Source: Longimicrobiales bacterium
GTDB lineage: Bacteria; Gemmatimonadota; Gemmatimonadetes; Longimicrobiales; RSA9
NCBI GenBank assembly: GCA_035461765.1
Contig: DATHUY010000148.1
Span: 1-52,831, forward strand
Direction of reading: 5' to 3'
Length of the DNA: 52,831 bases
The notes beneath the pieces were generated by a model. It was not told the origin of the DNA and did no database searches. It was given only the letters and a program-made list of their open reading frames with translations. The position numbers and the translations under genes were made by a program. Numbering within the stretch: the stretch's first letter is position 1; the number at the start of each line of letters is the position of its first letter. This document shows, piece after piece, positions 31,048 to 40,273 of this stretch.

Positions 31048-31079
31048 CTGCTCGAATCCTGAGCAGTTTCTTTTCTGCT
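31048..31079 (+). terminator. Intrinsic terminator in the leader of gene A
   Basis: CTGCTC (31048-31053) pairs with GAGCAG (31061-31066) and is followed by TTTCTTTT (31067-31074). AGCAG can alternatively pair with CTGCT at 31075-31079. A GGCC/GGCC pairing at about 31101-31118 would enclose the GGGGGTG sequence ahead of ATG 31124. If the promoter at 30977-31005 is real this is an attenuator; otherwise it ends transcripts from upstream. Confidence 0.55.
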
Positions 31080-31123
31080 GATTTCCCAAATGCTCCTGCA
31101 GGCCGGGGGTGAAAGGCCCGCTT

Positions 31124-33529
31124 ATGGCTTCCACGCGGACGCGTGGAGTAGCAGCGGCATTCGGTGTGGCGATCCTCACGTTCGCTGCCGCCGACGTGCA
31201 GGCGCAGGGCACGTGGGACGCCATCCTCACGATCGACCCGTATCCATCGCCCTATTACAGCGACTGGGATGCGGATCCCAACATCTCATCACTGACCGTC
31301 ATCAACTCGACGGCATCGCCAGCCCGCGTGCGCATCCATTTCAATGTCATCGATCGTACGAATCGGATCGTCGTATCGGGGGCGAGCGAGCCGGAGCCCA
31401 TCGATGCCGGCGCGACGGTCATCTTTGATTCGCCGTACGAAGTTGCGGGCAGCACGACGCACGACACGGATCTGGAGGAGACTGCAGCGCGGACGGGTCG
31501 ACTGCCGGAGGGCGACTACACGGCGTGTGCGGTTGCCGCGGACGAAGCAGGATTCGTCCTGGCCGAGTCGTGTTCCATGTTCACGATCGTATATCCGGAT
31601 CCACCGCTGCTGCTCGGGCCGCTGGACGAAGAAGTCGTCGATCAGCCGGACCCGCTGTTCCTGTGGACACCGGTACAGGTGCCGATCGACTACCAGCTCA
31701 CATACGTCGTACGTGTGGCCGAGGTGCTGGAGGGCCAGACGCCGGCGGAAGCGCTGCGCTCCAACATTCCGCACTACCAGAGCCTGGACGCTCAGATGCC
31801 GAGCCTGCGCTATCCGATCGATGCGCGCCCGTTCGAGCAGGGGAAGAGGTACGCGTGGACGGTGCAGGCGCTCGATCAGAACGGATACAGCGCTGCGGCG
31901 AACGATGGTCGCAGCGAGATCTGGTCGTTCCGGTACGGGGACAGCACATCGCCTCTGCTGCCGGCAGACATCACGATTCCGGTGAGCGTCAGCAATCACA
32001 TCGGCAGCCCGGGTGCATCGCCTCCCTCCATCGGGTTCCCGGAGATCTGCGATCAGTGGGAGACGAACGGGCCCATTGAGCGCATCGTGTATCCCGTGGC
32101 GAATCATTTTTCCTTCCCGAGCGAGCTGAGCGTCCCAGGCACACTCGTGCGTGACGTGCTGCCCGACAGCGATGGTCGACGCAGGTGGGTCCTGTACGGG
32201 ACCAACGATACGCACATGGTGATGTTTGCAGGTGACTGCGGTGTCTTCAATCAGAATACGGCACTGCGCTGGGTGGGCATCCGCACGGCCGGAGACGCGA
32301 ACGAGCTGCGCGACTGGGTTGCAACAGACGTCAGCACGACCGCGACTGATGCAGCTGGTGCGAAGCTGAAGTTCGGCGTCGCCATCCTATCGGCGTTCGA
32401 GGCAACGCTCGGAGAAGAGGGGAGCAGCCTCGCCCCCGTGCGGACCTTCCTGGAAGGTCACGAGGTCGATGTGAAGCCCGGGTTCAATCTCATTGGCGTG
32501 CTGGACGCGCGCCAGTTGAGTATGTGGCCGCTCTTCGAGGCGCTGGGGCACGATGCAGCCACGTCGGAGATCGAGCTTCAGGGATACATCGGTCTCAACA
32601 CGACGGCAGCGGTCGAGATGAGAGGCGGCAGCGACGAGATCTCGGGCGGTTTCGGCATGACGCACGAGTATCTGACGGTGAGCGCGATGTTGCCCGAACG
32701 GGAATTGAGCTCCGGCCCCATCAGGACGATCCGCACCGGCCTGGAGTTGTCCTTCGGCGATTCCATGGGCGTGGGTGGCAAGCGCGACCGCACGGTTGGC
32801 GATACGGCGTTCTCCGCCGACACCGACTTTTCGCTGCATCCGCTGGTCAAGGTCATCGTCGAGATGGAGACGCAGCGGGGCATCACGTGGGAGGGTGCCC
32901 TGGAGATCGACTTCGGCTACGACTTCGAAGAGTGGGATACGAAGCCGACACTGCGTCTGACGACCGATCACGCATGGCAGCCGTGGGACGCGGTGGATCT
33001 GAAGCTGGGCAACCCGGAGGCGGCACTCGCCATCAACGATGGGCTGTTCAAGGCGATCACGGAGCGTGACCAGCGGCAGCTCGACCTCGATCTTACGCTG
33101 CGCGGCTCACTGATCCTCTACGGCGAGGACGTAGCTCGCGGGGCCATCACATTCGGCCGACACGCGGTCAACAAAGAGAGCATGGAGCGTACGGAGGCCT
33201 ACCTCAAAGCGTCCAGGACGCTGGCATCGATGGCCTGGGACGACAGGAATCGCGCACTCGCGCGCGGTGACTCCGCTGCAGCCGCCGCCTTCGACAGGAA
33301 GCACACGGATCTTCTGCGCGACATCGCCGAGGACGAGATCAGATTGCGGGCCGATTCGGCTGCAATCGCGGCCGCGCGCGGCGGGGGTGATGCGCCGGCG
33401 GCCGCGAAGTCCGATGGCGGTCTGTACTGGAAGGCGTCGTTCACGCTCGGCAACATGTCGCTGCTCAACCTGATCGATCTTGCGGGTAACGTCACCCGGG
33501 CGATTACTGCTGCGCGGGAGGACGACTGA
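31124..33529 (+). CDS. Large secreted protein with Fn3/TANFOR-like domain (cluster gene A)
   Basis: Function unknown. It has 801 residues from ATG 31124 (GTG 31109 is in frame). The signal peptide ends near AAADVQAQ (28). Residues about 30-157 form a beta-sandwich with LPEGDYTACAVAADEAG and SCSMFTIVYPDPP. Residues about 158-272 resemble the Fn3-like TANFOR-type modules of Bacteroidota secreted proteins: PPLLLGPLDEEVVDQPDP, FLWTPVQVP, EGQTPAEAL, RPFEQGKRYAWTVQALDQNG, SEIWSFRYG. Residues about 415-530 contain a module shared with gene B (VKPGFNLIGVL then EIELQGYIG). The middle is beta-rich and the C-terminus (about 690-770) is helical. Its TGA overlaps the ATG of gene B. Location is periplasm or cell surface. 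Confidence 0.82.
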   Translation: MASTRTRGVAAAFGVAILTFAAADVQAQGTWDAILTIDPYPSPYYSDWDADPNISSLTVINSTASPARVRIHFNVIDRTNRIVVSGASEPEPIDAGATVIFDSPYEVAGSTTHDTDLEETAARTGRLPEGDYTACAVAADEAGFVLAESCSMFTIVYPDPPLLLGPLDEEVVDQPDPLFLWTPVQVPIDYQLTYVVRVAEVLEGQTPAEALRSNIPHYQSLDAQMPSLRYPIDARPFEQGKRYAWTVQALDQNGYSAAANDGRSEIWSFRYGDSTSPLLPADITIPVSVSNHIGSPGASPPSIGFPEICDQWETNGPIERIVYPVANHFSFPSELSVPGTLVRDVLPDSDGRRRWVLYGTNDTHMVMFAGDCGVFNQNTALRWVGIRTAGDANELRDWVATDVSTTATDAAGAKLKFGVAILSAFEATLGEEGSSLAPVRTFLEGHEVDVKPGFNLIGVLDARQLSMWPLFEALGHDAATSEIELQGYIGLNTTAAVEMRGGSDEISGGFGMTHEYLTVSAMLPERELSSGPIRTIRTGLELSFGDSMGVGGKRDRTVGDTAFSADTDFSLHPLVKVIVEMETQRGITWEGALEIDFGYDFEEWDTKPTLRLTTDHAWQPWDAVDLKLGNPEAALAINDGLFKAITERDQRQLDLDLTLRGSLILYGEDVARGAITFGRHAVNKESMERTEAYLKASRTLASMAWDDRNRALARGDSAAAAAFDRKHTDLLRDIAEDEIRLRADSAAIAAARGGGDAPAAAKSDGGLYWKASFTLGNMSLLNLIDLAGNVTRAITAAREDD

Positions 33530-35910
33530 TGAGAATCCGCTCGTTCCTCCCGGTATTCATTCTGCTGATGCTGACGGCGGCGGGACTAAAGGCGCAGACG
33601 CCAGTCGGATTCAACCTCGAGTCGCTGAATCCGCCGGCGGGTTTCCTCGACATGTCTGACGTCCGGATCGTGACGGACGCGGACGGTGTGCTGACGGCAA
33701 CGGCCACGACGCGGCTGGGCAATGCCGAGGCGCACGTGCTGATCTCTGCGCGGCCCGTCGACGGTGGCAGGCGCGCGATGACGATCGGCCTGAAGCCGAC
33801 CGGCTGGTCGCTGACGGAAGCGATACCGGCGCTGTCGAACCCCGTGCTCGATGGTCTCACGTTCTCGAATGTCGCGCTCGTGATCACTGACGAGGATGTG
33901 GACCGTACTGCGGGCGCGATGGACGACGAGGAGTATGCCTTCTACCGCGAGGTCTACAAGGCGGACGAATTCCGGCTCGTCCTCAAGCCCGGAATCAATC
34001 TGATCGCAGCGATTCCCGCCGCGGAGCTGGGACCGGACCATCCGCTGGTAACGGTGATGGCCGCACTGGGGATCGACGAAGGTTCGATCCTGCTCCAGGG
34101 CACGCTCGGCAGGAGCCTGTCGCTGATCGGCGCCCCCGGCGCCGGCGGACTGGACGTCATCAGGGATCTGTACCTGCGCGCGGAGCTGCCCCCGATGCGG
34201 CCGCCCGGCTCGCCGGAGTGGTTTGGCTCCGGACAGCTGGCGCTCGAGCTGACCGGCGACCCGTCCGTGCGGCTGGTGGGCGAGGTCAACATCCTGATGG
34301 ATGAGGAAGAGCTGCAATTCTTTCTCGCCGCATCGCTCGCGAGATCCGGCATGTCACTGGCCGGCGGGCTCGCCGCCGTAGACGGGTGGCAGCGGCCATT
34401 CGGTATCGAGTGGCTGATACTGAACGATGTGATCCTCGCGCTCGGCATCACCCCGACTGGCAGCATCCAGCCGGGCTTCGCCGCGAGCATGGTCATCGGT
34501 GAGAAGGACATCGATGTGGCGATATCGCTCGCCATCAGTCCCGCCGGCGTCCCCACGAGCTTCATGATCAAGGGCGAGAGCGAGGCCGGGTTCGGAATGG
34601 GCGATCTCCTGGATCTCCAGTCGCGTATGGCAGCCGCGCGGGATGCGGCCGTGGCGGTGGCAGGCGGCGGTGGCGCTGCATCACCCGCCATCCCTCTCGA
34701 CGCACTGCCCACTGTGGATTTCCGCGGCGTCGGACTCCAGTTCGCGCCGAAGGACGCGCCGGAGCTGAACGTCGAGCGCGGCATGAAGATCAGGGGCGAG
34801 ATGTGGCTGCCGCTCGGCGCCAATGGTGCGATGACGAACTTCGCCGGCGTCGATGTATCGGTGACCGAGGACGGTTTCTGGGCGCGCGGCCAGCTGAGCG
34901 CATTCACCGCCGGACCGCTCGTCTGGGAGGATGCCGAAATCGACCTGACTGCGACCCGGGACGCGCAGCACCTGATCGTGAAGGGTGACGCCACGCTCTT
35001 CGGTGCGCGACAGGCGGTCGACCTCACGCTCACCCGGGAGCTGCTGTCCTTCCGCACCGAGACGGATCTGTACGACATGTTCAGCGCCGACATTCGCGCG
35101 ACCGGCGCGTTCAACCTCACGCAGCCGGACTTCCAGGTCGACGCCGTCGTGGGCGCCGATTTCGGCGACGCGATCGGGCCGGTCGTGCAGCAGGGGGTCG
35201 TCGCATTCGCCGCCGCGGGCGCAGACGTCCTTGCCACCGCTACTGCCGCCAGCCATGCGGCGGAGCAGGCGCTCGCGATTCCGCAGGCGACGGTGGACCA
35301 GCTGCGGCAGGTGCTGGAGACACAGCGCGCCACCGCGGCGAACGCGGTGGCCGCTGCGACAGCAACGGCCACTCAGCGTCGCGGCGCGATGAACTCGGCG
35401 CTGGCCGCGCGCAACCGTGCACTGAGTACCTATCGCAACACCGCGTGGTATCCCGCAGCACGGAAGGCCGAGACATTGTCGCTGTACCAGCGTGCACACG
35501 CGACGTATGTGTCACGCGCGATCGCCTACAACGGGAGTATGGCCGTTCTGGCGGCGACGCAGCGCGTCTACAACGCCATTCCTCCCGTGGACCAGAACAT
35601 CCAGCTCATGCGTGCGGATGCAGCTCTCGCCGAGCTGCGCGCGCAGCTGCGCACGCTCCAGCAGAACCTCGCCGAGCTGGAGAACCGGTATGCCCTGATC
35701 AACGCCGCCATCGCGCGCGGTGAACAGGTCCTCGTCATCCAGCGTGCCGAGTTCCATGGCGGTCTGCAGTCCGCGATGAACGGCGATCCGGTCCGCTGGG
35801 ACATTCTCGGTGAGTTCGTCGGCGAGCCGTTCGAGGTTCACGAGACACTGGACTTCACGAACATGGGGGAGGGCGCCGCGCAGCTGCTGCAGGCGCTGAT
35901 CGGCCGATGA
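33529..35910 (+). CDS. Large secreted protein with C-terminal coiled coil (cluster gene B)
   Basis: Function unknown. It has 793 residues, a signal peptide ending at GLKAQ (near 22), and GGGAGG just ahead of its ATG, which overlaps the stop of gene A (TGATG). Residues about 110-222 match the module of gene A: LKPGINLIAAI, a short helix ending MAALGID, ILLQGTLG and LYLRAELPPM. Residues up to about 560 are repeated amphipathic beta strands (GSGQLALELTGDPSVRL, IRGEMWLPLG, FWARGQLSAF) that suggest a long beta-helix or beta-solenoid. Residues about 575-770 are Ala/Arg/Gln/Leu-rich and helical, probably a coiled coil. No enzyme motif is visible. Confidence 0.8.
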   Translation: MRIRSFLPVFILLMLTAAGLKAQTPVGFNLESLNPPAGFLDMSDVRIVTDADGVLTATATTRLGNAEAHVLISARPVDGGRRAMTIGLKPTGWSLTEAIPALSNPVLDGLTFSNVALVITDEDVDRTAGAMDDEEYAFYREVYKADEFRLVLKPGINLIAAIPAAELGPDHPLVTVMAALGIDEGSILLQGTLGRSLSLIGAPGAGGLDVIRDLYLRAELPPMRPPGSPEWFGSGQLALELTGDPSVRLVGEVNILMDEEELQFFLAASLARSGMSLAGGLAAVDGWQRPFGIEWLILNDVILALGITPTGSIQPGFAASMVIGEKDIDVAISLAISPAGVPTSFMIKGESEAGFGMGDLLDLQSRMAAARDAAVAVAGGGGAASPAIPLDALPTVDFRGVGLQFAPKDAPELNVERGMKIRGEMWLPLGANGAMTNFAGVDVSVTEDGFWARGQLSAFTAGPLVWEDAEIDLTATRDAQHLIVKGDATLFGARQAVDLTLTRELLSFRTETDLYDMFSADIRATGAFNLTQPDFQVDAVVGADFGDAIGPVVQQGVVAFAAAGADVLATATAASHAAEQALAIPQATVDQLRQVLETQRATAANAVAAATATATQRRGAMNSALAARNRALSTYRNTAWYPAARKAETLSLYQRAHATYVSRAIAYNGSMAVLAATQRVYNAIPPVDQNIQLMRADAALAELRAQLRTLQQNLAELENRYALINAAIARGEQVLVIQRAEFHGGLQSAMNGDPVRWDILGEFVGEPFEVHETLDFTNMGEGAAQLLQALIGR

Positions 35911-37748
35911 GGCCGCATTACCGGGGGGTCGGTTTCGACGACGGGACGCAGCAGAAGCCCGGGATCGTCGGTGGGAGTCGGCGGATTGATTTCGTGCGTC
36001 GCCTGCTGCTGACACCGCTTACCATTGCCGCGACGGTCGCGGCCTTTCCGGCCGATGCCCGGGCACAGGCCGGCATCAGTGACCGCCTGTCGAATCCCGT
36101 GCAGTTCACGGGCGAGATCGGATCCCTGGGCGAGCTCTATACCGTGTCGGGCCGCGAGCAGCGCCGTCCATCGTCGACCGGGCGTCTGTATCTCCGCTCG
36201 CGCCTGGAGCTGTTCGGTACGGTGAGCGTCAACCTGGATCTGCTCTATTCGACCGAGTCGAGCTCGGACGTGATGCTGGGCAGCACGGGACGCCAGTCCC
36301 TCAACCAGATCGGTGTCGCTCCGGAGTGGAGCTGGGGGCGCGGATACCTCGGTACATTCAGCGACTCGTACTCGACGCTGACGTTCGACGGAATGCGTCT
36401 GCGTGGTGCCGGATTCAATGTGCACCCCGGACCGTTGCGCCTCGCCGCATTCACCGGCCGATCGCAGAGCGCCGTCGCAGGCGGAGCCATCGATGGTGCG
36501 TATCGACGCAGCATGGCCGGCGGCCGCATCGGTTACGGCCGCAGGACCGAGGGTGGCCAGGATGGCGCGTTCATCGATCTCGTGTTCCTGCGTACGGCGG
36601 ACGATCCCTCATCACTGCCCCCCGCCGGGTCGGTGGATGGTTCTGTGGGAGGAGACGCTACGGTCAATGCGTACGCCGTAACACCGGAAGAAAACGTAGT
36701 GGCAGCCGCGGTGACGCGATTACCGATCTGGCAGGATCAGGTCGTAGTCACGGGTGAGGTTGCAGCGAGCCTGCATTCCCGCGACCGGCGCGCACCTGTG
36801 TTGACCGATGAGTCGCTCGACGAGTACGTCGGTCTGCTGCGCTCCTTCATTACGCCGCGCGCGAGCACCTACGGCGATATCGCGCACAAGGCGCAGGTCG
36901 AGCTGCGGCGGCTCACGCTGCCGGGCTCGACGACCGAGTCACCTCGATCGCTGACGGCCGCCCTCGGCTACAGGTACATAGGTGCCGGCTACGTGTCGCT
37001 CGGCCTGGCATCGATGCCGGCGGATCAGCGAGCGCTCGACGGACGGGTCGCGGTGCGCTTCCGCGCGTGGAACGCGTCGCTGCAGGGTATGCGACAGAAC
37101 GACAACCTGCTGGGGCAGAAGCTCGCCACCACCACGCGCAACCGATTGGCTGCGACCGCGGCCTTCCGACCGTCACGCGTCACGAGCACGTCCGTCCGGG
37201 CTGCGATCAACACGGTCGGCAGCGACACCGACGACGCGGAGCGCCGCGTGGATTTCACGAGCCTCACACTCGGCGCCACACAGACATTCATGTTCGTGCA
37301 GCGCCGCTTCCCCAGGGCCATGGCCATCAGCTACGGCTACCAGGAAGCCGGTGACGCGAGCCCGTTGCGTGCGGCGTCTGCCATTCGCGCGCACGACATC
37401 AGCGTGCGGAGCACGCTCGAGGTGGCCAGCCGGATGAGCGTCGTGCCAGCCGTCGGCCTGGCATTCTCGAATGTCGGCGAGGCCGGCTGGGATCTCCGGC
37501 ATACCTACAGCCTCGCCGGCCAGTATCGCGCAAGCGGCGGACGGTGGTCGTCGAGCGCGTCGCTCTCCAACTCGCGGCTTCACGCCGGCGGTGCCATTCA
37601 GGCCGCGCTGTCCGCGCGATACCGCGTGACGGACTCCGACATGCTCACCGTGTCGGCGCGGACCAACCGCGTGAGTGGCCTGGAAACCGCCGCCGGCGGC
37701 TTCCAGGAGCACACGCTGTCGGTCCGCTGGCAACGGAGCATCCGGTGA
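35907..37748 (+). CDS. Outer-membrane beta-barrel protein (cluster gene C)
   Basis: It has 613 residues if started at the ATGA overlap with gene B. GTG 35994 (residue 30) gives a much more standard signal peptide (RRLLLTPLTIAATVAAF, cleavage near ADARA) and may be the true start. The mature part is rich in alternating strands typical of a barrel of 16 or more strands, from RLYLRSRLELFGTVSVNLDL to TLSVRWQRSIR at the C-terminus. The segment WSWGRGYLG then LRGAGFNVHPGPLRLAAFTG resembles unnamed barrel proteins found beside TANFOR-type proteins in Bacteroidota and Ignavibacteria (recalled, not searched). It may be the outer-membrane anchor or secretion pore for A, B or D. Confidence 0.8.
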   Translation: MRPHYRGVGFDDGTQQKPGIVGGSRRIDFVRRLLLTPLTIAATVAAFPADARAQAGISDRLSNPVQFTGEIGSLGELYTVSGREQRRPSSTGRLYLRSRLELFGTVSVNLDLLYSTESSSDVMLGSTGRQSLNQIGVAPEWSWGRGYLGTFSDSYSTLTFDGMRLRGAGFNVHPGPLRLAAFTGRSQSAVAGGAIDGAYRRSMAGGRIGYGRRTEGGQDGAFIDLVFLRTADDPSSLPPAGSVDGSVGGDATVNAYAVTPEENVVAAAVTRLPIWQDQVVVTGEVAASLHSRDRRAPVLTDESLDEYVGLLRSFITPRASTYGDIAHKAQVELRRLTLPGSTTESPRSLTAALGYRYIGAGYVSLGLASMPADQRALDGRVAVRFRAWNASLQGMRQNDNLLGQKLATTTRNRLAATAAFRPSRVTSTSVRAAINTVGSDTDDAERRVDFTSLTLGATQTFMFVQRRFPRAMAISYGYQEAGDASPLRAASAIRAHDISVRSTLEVASRMSVVPAVGLAFSNVGEAGWDLRHTYSLAGQYRASGGRWSSSASLSNSRLHAGGAIQAALSARYRVTDSDMLTVSARTNRVSGLETAAGGFQEHTLSVRWQRSIR

Positions 37749-40273
37749 GTGACGTACGGGTTCGCATCCGTCCCGGTCGTAGCCGACTCCGCAGCGCGGT
37801 CCTCGGCACGATCCTCGTCACTGCCTGTCTGACTCCCACGGACGGCGGCACGCGGTTTGGCAAGCTGCACATCCGTCCCGCGTTTCCCGCCGGTGGCGAC
37901 CCCACCGAGATGGGGATAGACATTGACAACGTGCGGACGCTCATCCAGCGGTCCGGTGCAGGGGACTCGCCTGTAGTCGATACGGTCATGCCGTTCAACG
38001 GCACCGGTGAGCAGTCGTGGGTGGTGGAGCTCCGTTCGGTCGCCGATGAGATGGACGTTGTCTTCGAGCTTGACTCGGGAAGTGAAACAGTCTATCGCGG
38101 AACGCGCACGATCACCGTGTCCGATGGCTCGATCAGTCATGCCGAGCTGGAGATCGTGGATGTGGCGTACGTCGGCCCGACGCGCGCCCACCGCGTCGAG
38201 ATCGATCCAGCGCATGTCGTGTTCAGCTCGATCGGTGACGTCCGCCAGCTGAGCGCCACCGTGTACGACGTGAACGGTGCGGTTCTGAACAGACCGGTGG
38301 AGTGGAGTTCCTCCGATCCATCGGTAGCTATTGTGGATGCAGCGGGCGCAGTCACGTCTGCAGGGGTGGGGGAGGCGTCCGTCACGGCCATGGTGGACGG
38401 TATGAGCGGTGCCGCGGCGGTCTCCGTGGACACACTGCTCGCGCGAACGGCATCGATCACCGCATCGCCCTCATTGCTTTCTGCCGACGGAACGTCGATG
38501 TCTCAGGTCACGGTCGTGATCCGTGATGCAGGCGGAGCTGAGATCGGTGCAAGCGCCGGCACGGTAGTGCTGAATGCACCGACCCTGGGCATGCTCGATT
38601 CCGTCACGGACCACGACGATGGCACTTACACCGCCACATTCACAGCGGGTACGACTGTGGGTACCTCCGTCATCACCGGCACGCTGGACGGTACAGCGAT
38701 CGCGGATTCCGCGATCATCGTGCTGGAGGCGGGCACCGCGGATCCGAGCACGGCCTCGATCGCTGCGGACTCGAGCTCACTGATCGCTGATGGCGTCTCG
38801 ACTTCGCTCGTGACCGTTACAGTCACGGACGGGAACGGCAATCCGGTCACGGGCGCGAACGTGGTGTTCGATCCGCCGAACCTCGGTGTGCTCGGTGGCA
38901 TCACGGATCAGGGCGACGGAACTTACACAGCCACATTCACGGCCGGCACGGTCACAGGCACTGCCGTGATCACCGGCACTCTGAACGGTGCAGCGATCGC
39001 GGATTCCGCGATCATCGTAGTGGAAGCAGGCACCGCGGATCCGAACAGCTCGATGATCGACGCGGATTCGAGCTCGCTGGTGGCCGACGGCGCGTCGACA
39101 TCGCTCGTGACCGTGACGGTCACGGACGGGAACGGCAATCCGGTCACGGGTGCGAGCGTCGCGTTCGATCCTCCGAACCTGGGTGCGCTCGGCGGCATCA
39201 CGGATCGGGGCGACGGGACTTACACCGCCATGTTCACGGCCGGCACGGTCACAGGCACTGCGGTGATCACCGGCACGCTGAACGGTGCAGCGATCGCGGA
39301 TTCCGCGATTATCGTGCTGGAGGCGGGCACTGCGGATCCGAAGACGGCCACGATCGCTGCGGACTCGAGCTCGCTGATCGCTGATGGCGTCTCGACGTCA
39401 CTCGTGACCGTGACGGTGACGGACGGAAACGGCAATCCGGTCACGGGCGCGAGCGTCGCGTTCGATCCTCCGAACCTGGGTGCGCTCGGCGGCATCACGG
39501 ATCGGGGCGATGGCACCTACACCGCCGCATTCACCGCCGGCACGGTCACAGGCACTGCGGTGATCGCCGGCACGCTGAACGGTGCAGCGATCGCGGATTC
39601 CGCGATCATCGTGCTTGAGGCGGGACCGATCGATTACATGACGACGACGATCTCAGCCGACTCGACGACAATTGCGGCAAACGGCGTATCGTACGCGGTC
39701 ATCACGACGGCCGCGAGGGATTCCCACGGCAACATCACAGGCGTCAGCGCGGGCACTCTCGCACTCCAGACGACACTGGGGCTCCTGATGCACGAGACTG
39801 ACCATGGTGACGGTACGTACTCGGCGCGCCTCATGGCCGACACGACGGCCGGTGGGGTCCCGCTCCAGCTGCCGGACACGGCCGTCATCACGGGCACGCT
39901 GAACGGCGTGGCCATCGCGGATTCCGCGCGAGTCGAGCTCCGTCATGAGTCGGGCAGCGTCTTGACGACGACGATCGAAGCGGACTCGGCGTCGCTACTG
40001 GCGGGTATCTCGCAGACGAGGATCACCGTGACTGTCCGTGATGCTGCCGGGAATCGCGTCTGGACGAGTGCCGGCGCGGTGACGCTGAGCAGCACGCTCG
40101 GGTCCATGACTGCCATCATCGACAATGGTGACGGCACCTACACGGCCCGGCTGGAGTCTGGGCCGGAACAGGGAACCGCCGTCATCACCGGAACGCTGAA
40201 TGGCGCCGCAATCGCCGATACGGCTCACGTCGAGTTCCGGGAGGAATCCGGCGGCTCGGGAGGCGAGCCGTAG
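37745..40273 (+). CDS. Surface lipoprotein with BIG2 and six invasin-like Ig repeats (cluster gene D)
   Basis: Probable cell-surface stalk or adhesin of 842 residues. Start GTG 37745 overlaps the stop of gene C (GTGA); the longer frame to 37544 lies inside gene C and is rejected. A lipobox VTAC puts the lipidated cysteine at 28. Residues about 30-147 form an N-terminal beta domain. Residues about 148-230 are a BIG2 fold (LSATVYDVNGAVLNRPVEWS, SVAIVDAAGAVTSAGVGEAS). Residues 235-842 are six Big_1/invasin-type domains with DGTYTATFTAG and VITGTLNGAAIADSA. Repeats 2-4 are almost identical. There is no C-terminal enzyme or binding domain, so the tip would be the last Ig domain. Very low in Cys, Trp and Lys. 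Confidence 0.88.
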   Translation: MSDVRVRIRPGRSRLRSAVLGTILVTACLTPTDGGTRFGKLHIRPAFPAGGDPTEMGIDIDNVRTLIQRSGAGDSPVVDTVMPFNGTGEQSWVVELRSVADEMDVVFELDSGSETVYRGTRTITVSDGSISHAELEIVDVAYVGPTRAHRVEIDPAHVVFSSIGDVRQLSATVYDVNGAVLNRPVEWSSSDPSVAIVDAAGAVTSAGVGEASVTAMVDGMSGAAAVSVDTLLARTASITASPSLLSADGTSMSQVTVVIRDAGGAEIGASAGTVVLNAPTLGMLDSVTDHDDGTYTATFTAGTTVGTSVITGTLDGTAIADSAIIVLEAGTADPSTASIAADSSSLIADGVSTSLVTVTVTDGNGNPVTGANVVFDPPNLGVLGGITDQGDGTYTATFTAGTVTGTAVITGTLNGAAIADSAIIVVEAGTADPNSSMIDADSSSLVADGASTSLVTVTVTDGNGNPVTGASVAFDPPNLGALGGITDRGDGTYTAMFTAGTVTGTAVITGTLNGAAIADSAIIVLEAGTADPKTATIAADSSSLIADGVSTSLVTVTVTDGNGNPVTGASVAFDPPNLGALGGITDRGDGTYTAAFTAGTVTGTAVIAGTLNGAAIADSAIIVLEAGPIDYMTTTISADSTTIAANGVSYAVITTAARDSHGNITGVSAGTLALQTTLGLLMHETDHGDGTYSARLMADTTAGGVPLQLPDTAVITGTLNGVAIADSARVELRHESGSVLTTTIEADSASLLAGISQTRITVTVRDAAGNRVWTSAGAVTLSSTLGSMTAIIDNGDGTYTARLESGPEQGTAVITGTLNGAAIADTAHVEFREESGGSGGEP
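38447..40270 (+). repeat. Six tandem Ig-domain repeats in gene D
   Basis: Unit starts are 38447, 38750, 39047, 39344, 39641 and 39965. Units 2, 3 and 4 are exactly 297 bases (99 codons) each and very similar in DNA as well as protein, with stretches of more than 50 identical bases between units 3 and 4. Units 1 (303 bases), 5 (324 bases, with an insertion around GGVPLQLPD) and 6 are more diverged. Such a core could gain or lose units by recombination. Confidence 0.92.

Noticed and set aside
37544-37744. Upstream extension of gene D into gene C
   Set aside because: The extra 67 residues overlap gene C coding sequence and lack a signal peptide; GTG 37745 directly gives a lipoprotein signal.
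38447-40270. CRISPR array
   Set aside because: The repeats are 297-bp coding units in frame with protein domains, without short repeats and unique spacers. No CRISPR array was seen elsewhere in the window.
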